DNA from: Microbacterium barkeri
Lineage (GTDB): Bacteria; Actinomycetota; Actinomycetes; Actinomycetales; Microbacteriaceae
Assembly (NCBI RefSeq): GCF_027921765.1
Contig: NZ_BSEJ01000003.1
Span: 1 to 64,000 of the forward strand
DNA length: 64,000 nucleotides
Reading direction: 5' to 3'
In this document: piece after piece, positions 59,555 through 64,000 of the stretch
How positions within the stretch are numbered: position 1 is the stretch's first letter
How the letters are laid out: the number at the start of each line of letters is the position of its first letter
The notes under the pieces: model-generated
The model's database searches: none
What the model was told of the DNA's origin: nothing
What the model saw: the letters and a program-made list of their open reading frames with translations, nothing else
Translations under genes and position numbers: made by a program

Positions 59555-60228
59555 CGTGTCGCTCCTGTCTGGGGCGTTCCGCCCGTGTTCTCGATGTGGG
59601 CGAGAGCTGCGAGAACGCGGCGGTTGCCCGACTCGTCCGGCTCGAGGTCGAGCTTCTGGAAGATGGAGGTGACGTACTTCTCGACGCTCGCCTCCGAGAC
59701 GAAGAGCACGCCGGCGATCGCCTGGTTCGACTTGCCCTCCGCGATGAGAGCGAGCGTCATGCGCTCGCGCTCCGTGAGCCGCGTCATCCGCTCATCGCGG
59801 GTGCGCCGGCTGAGCAGCTGCGCGACGACCTCGGGGTCGAGCACGGTCGCGCCCTGCGCGATGCGGTCGACCGACTCGACGAACTCCGCGACGTCGGCGA
59901 CCCTGTCCTTGAGGAGGTAGCCGACCGCGCCGCCCTGCGCCGTGATCAGCTCGCTCGCGTAGCGCTCCTCGACGTACTGCGAGAGGACGAGGACGGGGAG
60001 CTCGCGATGCGCCGCCCGCACCTCGATCGCCGCGCGGATCCCCTCATCGGTGAAGGTCGGAGGGAGGCGCACGTCGAGGATGCAGAGATCCGGGGCGGAT
60101 GCCTCCACGGTCGCCAGCAGATCGCTCGCGTCGGGAAGGGCCGCGACGATCTCGTGGCCGGCGTCCTCGAGGAGGCGCACGAGGCCCTCGCGCAGGAGGA
60201 CCGAGTCCTCGCAGATCAGGATGCGCAT
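59551..60228 (-). CDS. NarL/LuxR-type response regulator
   Basis: The 225-residue regulator has a receiver domain with phospho-acceptor Asp52 (LDVRLPP) and a LuxR helix-turn-helix near residues 150-205 (LTERERMTLALIAEGKSNQAIAGVLFVSEASVEKYVTSIF). It resembles the regulator at 10795-11439, so the two systems are paralogues. It overlaps the kinase gene by 13 nt upstream and DUF4097 by 4 nt downstream. Confidence 0.93.
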   Translation of the reverse strand: MRILICEDSVLLREGLVRLLEDAGHEIVAALPDASDLLATVEASAPDLCILDVRLPPTFTDEGIRAAIEVRAAHRELPVLVLSQYVEERYASELITAQGGAVGYLLKDRVADVAEFVESVDRIAQGATVLDPEVVAQLLSRRTRDERMTRLTERERMTLALIAEGKSNQAIAGVLFVSEASVEKYVTSIFQKLDLEPDESGNRRVLAALAHIENTGGTPQTGATR

Positions 60229-61478
60229 GGCACGCTCACCTCCAGGGCGGTCGGTCCGCCGTTCGGGCTGTCGAGGCGGACGGTGCCGCCCGCCGACAGG
60301 ATGCGGTTCGAGATGCCGTCGAGGCCGCCGCCGGGGAGCACGCGCGCCCCGCCGATGCCGTTGTCCTCGACGCGGGCCCAGAGCACGCCGTCGTCGCGGC
60401 GGCGCACGATCACCCGGCACTCCGCGGCACGCGAGTGCTTCGCGGCGTTCGTGAGCGACTCCGCGATCGCGAAGTACACCGCCGCCTCGGCCTCCCGGCT
60501 GCACCGGCCGTCCATCCGCACGTCGAGGTGCACGGGGATGTGCGAGCGCCCGGCGAGCGCGGACAGGGCCGCGTCGAGGCCGCGGTCGTCGAGCACGGAC
60601 GCGTGGATGCCGCGCGCGAGCTGGCGGAGCTCGGTGATGGCCGCCTTCGTCGAGGTGTGCGCCTCCTCGATGAGCGAGCGGGCGGCATCGGGGTCGCTGT
60701 CGATCTTCTGCTGGGCGAGGCCGAGGGTCATCCCGACGGAGACGAGACGGGGCTGCACGCCGTCGTGCAGATCGCGCTCGATGCGCGTCCGCTCCACCTC
60801 GGAGGCGCGCACGGCGCCCGCTCGCTGCGCGTCGGAGGTGCGGGCCTGCGCGGCGAGCTGCTCCTCCTGCGACGGCACGACGATCGCGCGGCTCAGCACG
60901 CCGTGCAGGAGCGCGAGCCCGACGATCCCGGCAGCGGTCACGATGACGCCCAGGATGCCGGCGAGCGGCGCCCACGCGGCGGCGAACTCGAGGCCGAACG
61001 CGCCGCGCACGGTCTCCGCGCCCGAGAGAGGAGCGAAGCAGATCGCGATGGACCAGATGAGCAGGCGGAAGAGCCCCATGACGATCACGCCGAAGACCGT
61101 CGCGATCGCGAGGTTGGCGATCGCCCGCCAAATGCGCGGGTCGACCGCCTGACGCAGGAGCGTGCGGAGCCAGCCGCCGAAGCCGGGGCCGACGCGGAGG
61201 CGCCATGCGAGCGCGGGCAGGCCGAAGCCGTACAGCCCGTCGACACGCGCGGTCTCGAGCCAGGCGACGGCGAAGAGGACGTAGACGAAGGCGACGAGCA
61301 GCAGGAGCCCGAAGCCGAGGAGCGGGAGGGTGCCGAGGCCGAAGCCGAGCAGCCCGAAGAGAGCGGTGAACGCGAAGGCGCCCAGGAAGCCGAGCGCCGC
61401 GAGATGGGCGATCGCCCCGGCCACCCGGAGCGGGCGCGACGTCCTCGCGGTCGAAGCGGAGGCGAGCTGTGTGGTCAT
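60216..61478 (-). CDS. Sensor histidine kinase (NarL-partner type)
   Basis: The 420-residue kinase has six predicted membrane helices in the N-terminal half (LAALGFLGAFAF, LLGFGLLLLVAFVYVLFAVAWL, IANLAIATVFGVIVMGLFRLLIW, GILGVIVTAAGIVGLALLHG), with the sensor-like region (VDGLYGFGLPALAWRLRVGPGFGGW) typical of the Liaf/LiaS-like actinobacterial type. His238 (ERDLHDGVQPRL) is the phosphoacceptor; N box (NAAKHSR) and G box (DNGIGGARVL) follow. The ATG at 61478 is preceded by a TAGCTT box 12 nt upstream. Confidence 0.93.
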   Translation of the reverse strand: MTTQLASASTARTSRPLRVAGAIAHLAALGFLGAFAFTALFGLLGFGLGTLPLLGFGLLLLVAFVYVLFAVAWLETARVDGLYGFGLPALAWRLRVGPGFGGWLRTLLRQAVDPRIWRAIANLAIATVFGVIVMGLFRLLIWSIAICFAPLSGAETVRGAFGLEFAAAWAPLAGILGVIVTAAGIVGLALLHGVLSRAIVVPSQEEQLAAQARTSDAQRAGAVRASEVERTRIERDLHDGVQPRLVSVGMTLGLAQQKIDSDPDAARSLIEEAHTSTKAAITELRQLARGIHASVLDDRGLDAALSALAGRSHIPVHLDVRMDGRCSREAEAAVYFAIAESLTNAAKHSRAAECRVIVRRRDDGVLWARVEDNGIGGARVLPGGGLDGISNRILSAGGTVRLDSPNGGPTALEVSVPCAS

Positions 61479-61484
61479 GCCTCC

Positions 61485-61490
61485 AAGCTA
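61485..61490 (-). promoter_or_regulatory. -10 element (TAGCTT) for the kinase-regulator-DUF4097 operon
   Basis: On the minus strand TAGCTT starts 12 nt before the ATG at 61478. A GGAGG lies too close to the ATG to act as a ribosome-binding site. Confidence 0.4.
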
Positions 61491-61556
61491 GGGCGGCCCT
61501 CGCGCGGGCGCCCCAGAGTCAGCCGGAGACGTTCTTTCGGGTTTTCCCGAATCGCG

Positions 61557-63727
<2,171 letters not shown>

Positions 63728-63731
<4 letters not shown>

Positions 63732-64000
63732 GCGAGGACTCCTTCACGGTCACAGGGCGCGGCGTCGCGCCCGGGTTGGAGGCGGGTGGGGGCGAACCGC
63801 CCAGGGTCGAGCAGGTCGGCCTCGACGCCGCGCGGCGGGGCGACGTCGTCGACGATGCGGCGGCAGAGGTCTGCGATGAGCGGGGCGAGCAGCACGCCGT
63901 TGCGATGCGTTCCCGTCGCGACGACGAGGCCCGGGGCGGTCCGCCCGACGAGGGGCAGATGATCGGGGGTCGCCGGACGGGCGCGGGCGGTCGCCTCGAC
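63728..64000 (-). CDS. thiO: Glycine oxidase ThiO (C-terminal part)
   Basis: Reading inward from the end of the window the frame encodes at least 90 residues matching the C-terminal part of ThiO: RPATPDHLPLVGRTAPGLVVATG, then HRNGVLLAPLIADLCRRIVDD, which are the FAD-binding and substrate-side segments of glycine oxidases. ThiO makes dehydroglycine for thiazole synthesis. The first part of the gene and any TPP riboswitch lie outside the window. Confidence 0.88.

Overview
The window is high-GC chromosomal backbone from an actinobacterium, most likely of the family Microbacteriaceae (Microbacterium-like). This is inferred from very high GC at third codon positions, frequent GTG starts, many probable leaderless genes, and the gene content: NucS instead of MutS/MutL, CrgA, and the FhaA-FhaB-PstP-RodA-PbpA-PknA-PknB cluster that lies near the replication origin in actinobacteria. 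I see no prophage, insertion sequence, plasmid gene, CRISPR array or rRNA. No complete new system is evident. The most unusual signals are in non-coding DNA and at gene junctions.

Layout. 1-10.8 kb: the end of a DUF222/HNH (13E12-type) endonuclease gene, an aldo/keto reductase, a D-cysteine desulfhydrase-like enzyme, a membrane protein, a type-2 argininosuccinate synthase, a methionine importer (metQ-metN-metI), and an Lrp-type regulator divergent from alanine dehydrogenase. 10.8-13.8 kb: a dedA-histidine kinase-response regulator operon and a small phosphatase. 13.8-20.1 kb: a six-gene Mrp/Mnh cation/proton antiporter operon (A/B fusion, C, D, E, F, G). 20.2-28.2 kb: nucS, a TetR-flavoprotein pair with twin operators, a GH38 alpha-mannosidase, a HAD phosphatase, a membrane-anchored coiled-coil protein and a cold-shock protein. 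28.8-33.8 kb: an L-arabinose operon (kinase, araD, araA) with a LacI-type regulator and a perfect palindromic operator. 33.9-38.5 kb: an M4 protease fused to an emfourin-like inhibitor domain, a YihY/BrkB protein, a SulP transporter and a divergent MerR gene. 38.8-53 kb: tRNA-Leu(CAG), then the growth and division cluster fhaA to pknB, an HxlR/quinone-reductase pair, crgA, a sortase-like protein, a rhomboid protease and ppiA. 53-64 kb: a YbaK-like deacylase, an I36-type secreted peptide, a sigma factor with a coupled membrane protein, aroQ, a NUDIX hydrolase, a ThrE-like exporter, a kinase-regulator-DUF4097 operon, and thiamine genes thiO(partial)-thiS-thiG-thiF.

How the parts fit. Most operons are tightly packed with 4-nt ATGA/GTGA overlaps. 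The cell-shape cluster combines a Ser/Thr kinase pair, its phosphatase, two FHA readers and the RodA-PbpA elongation pair. The arabinose, TetR, MerR and HxlR loci each carry their probable operators in the adjacent gap, so regulator-target pairs can be read from the sequence.

Most notable observations: (1) a helically phased array of DnaA-box-like 9-mers in the sortase/rhomboid gap; (2) a short repeat inserted exactly at the rodA/pbpA ATGA junction with an 18-bp duplication, leaving a doubly coupled 20-codon frame; (3) an M4 protease carrying its inhibitor domain in cis; (4) a 20-bp palindrome shared by two distant gaps; (5) a -10 element placed 12-13 nt before the start codon at twelve genes.
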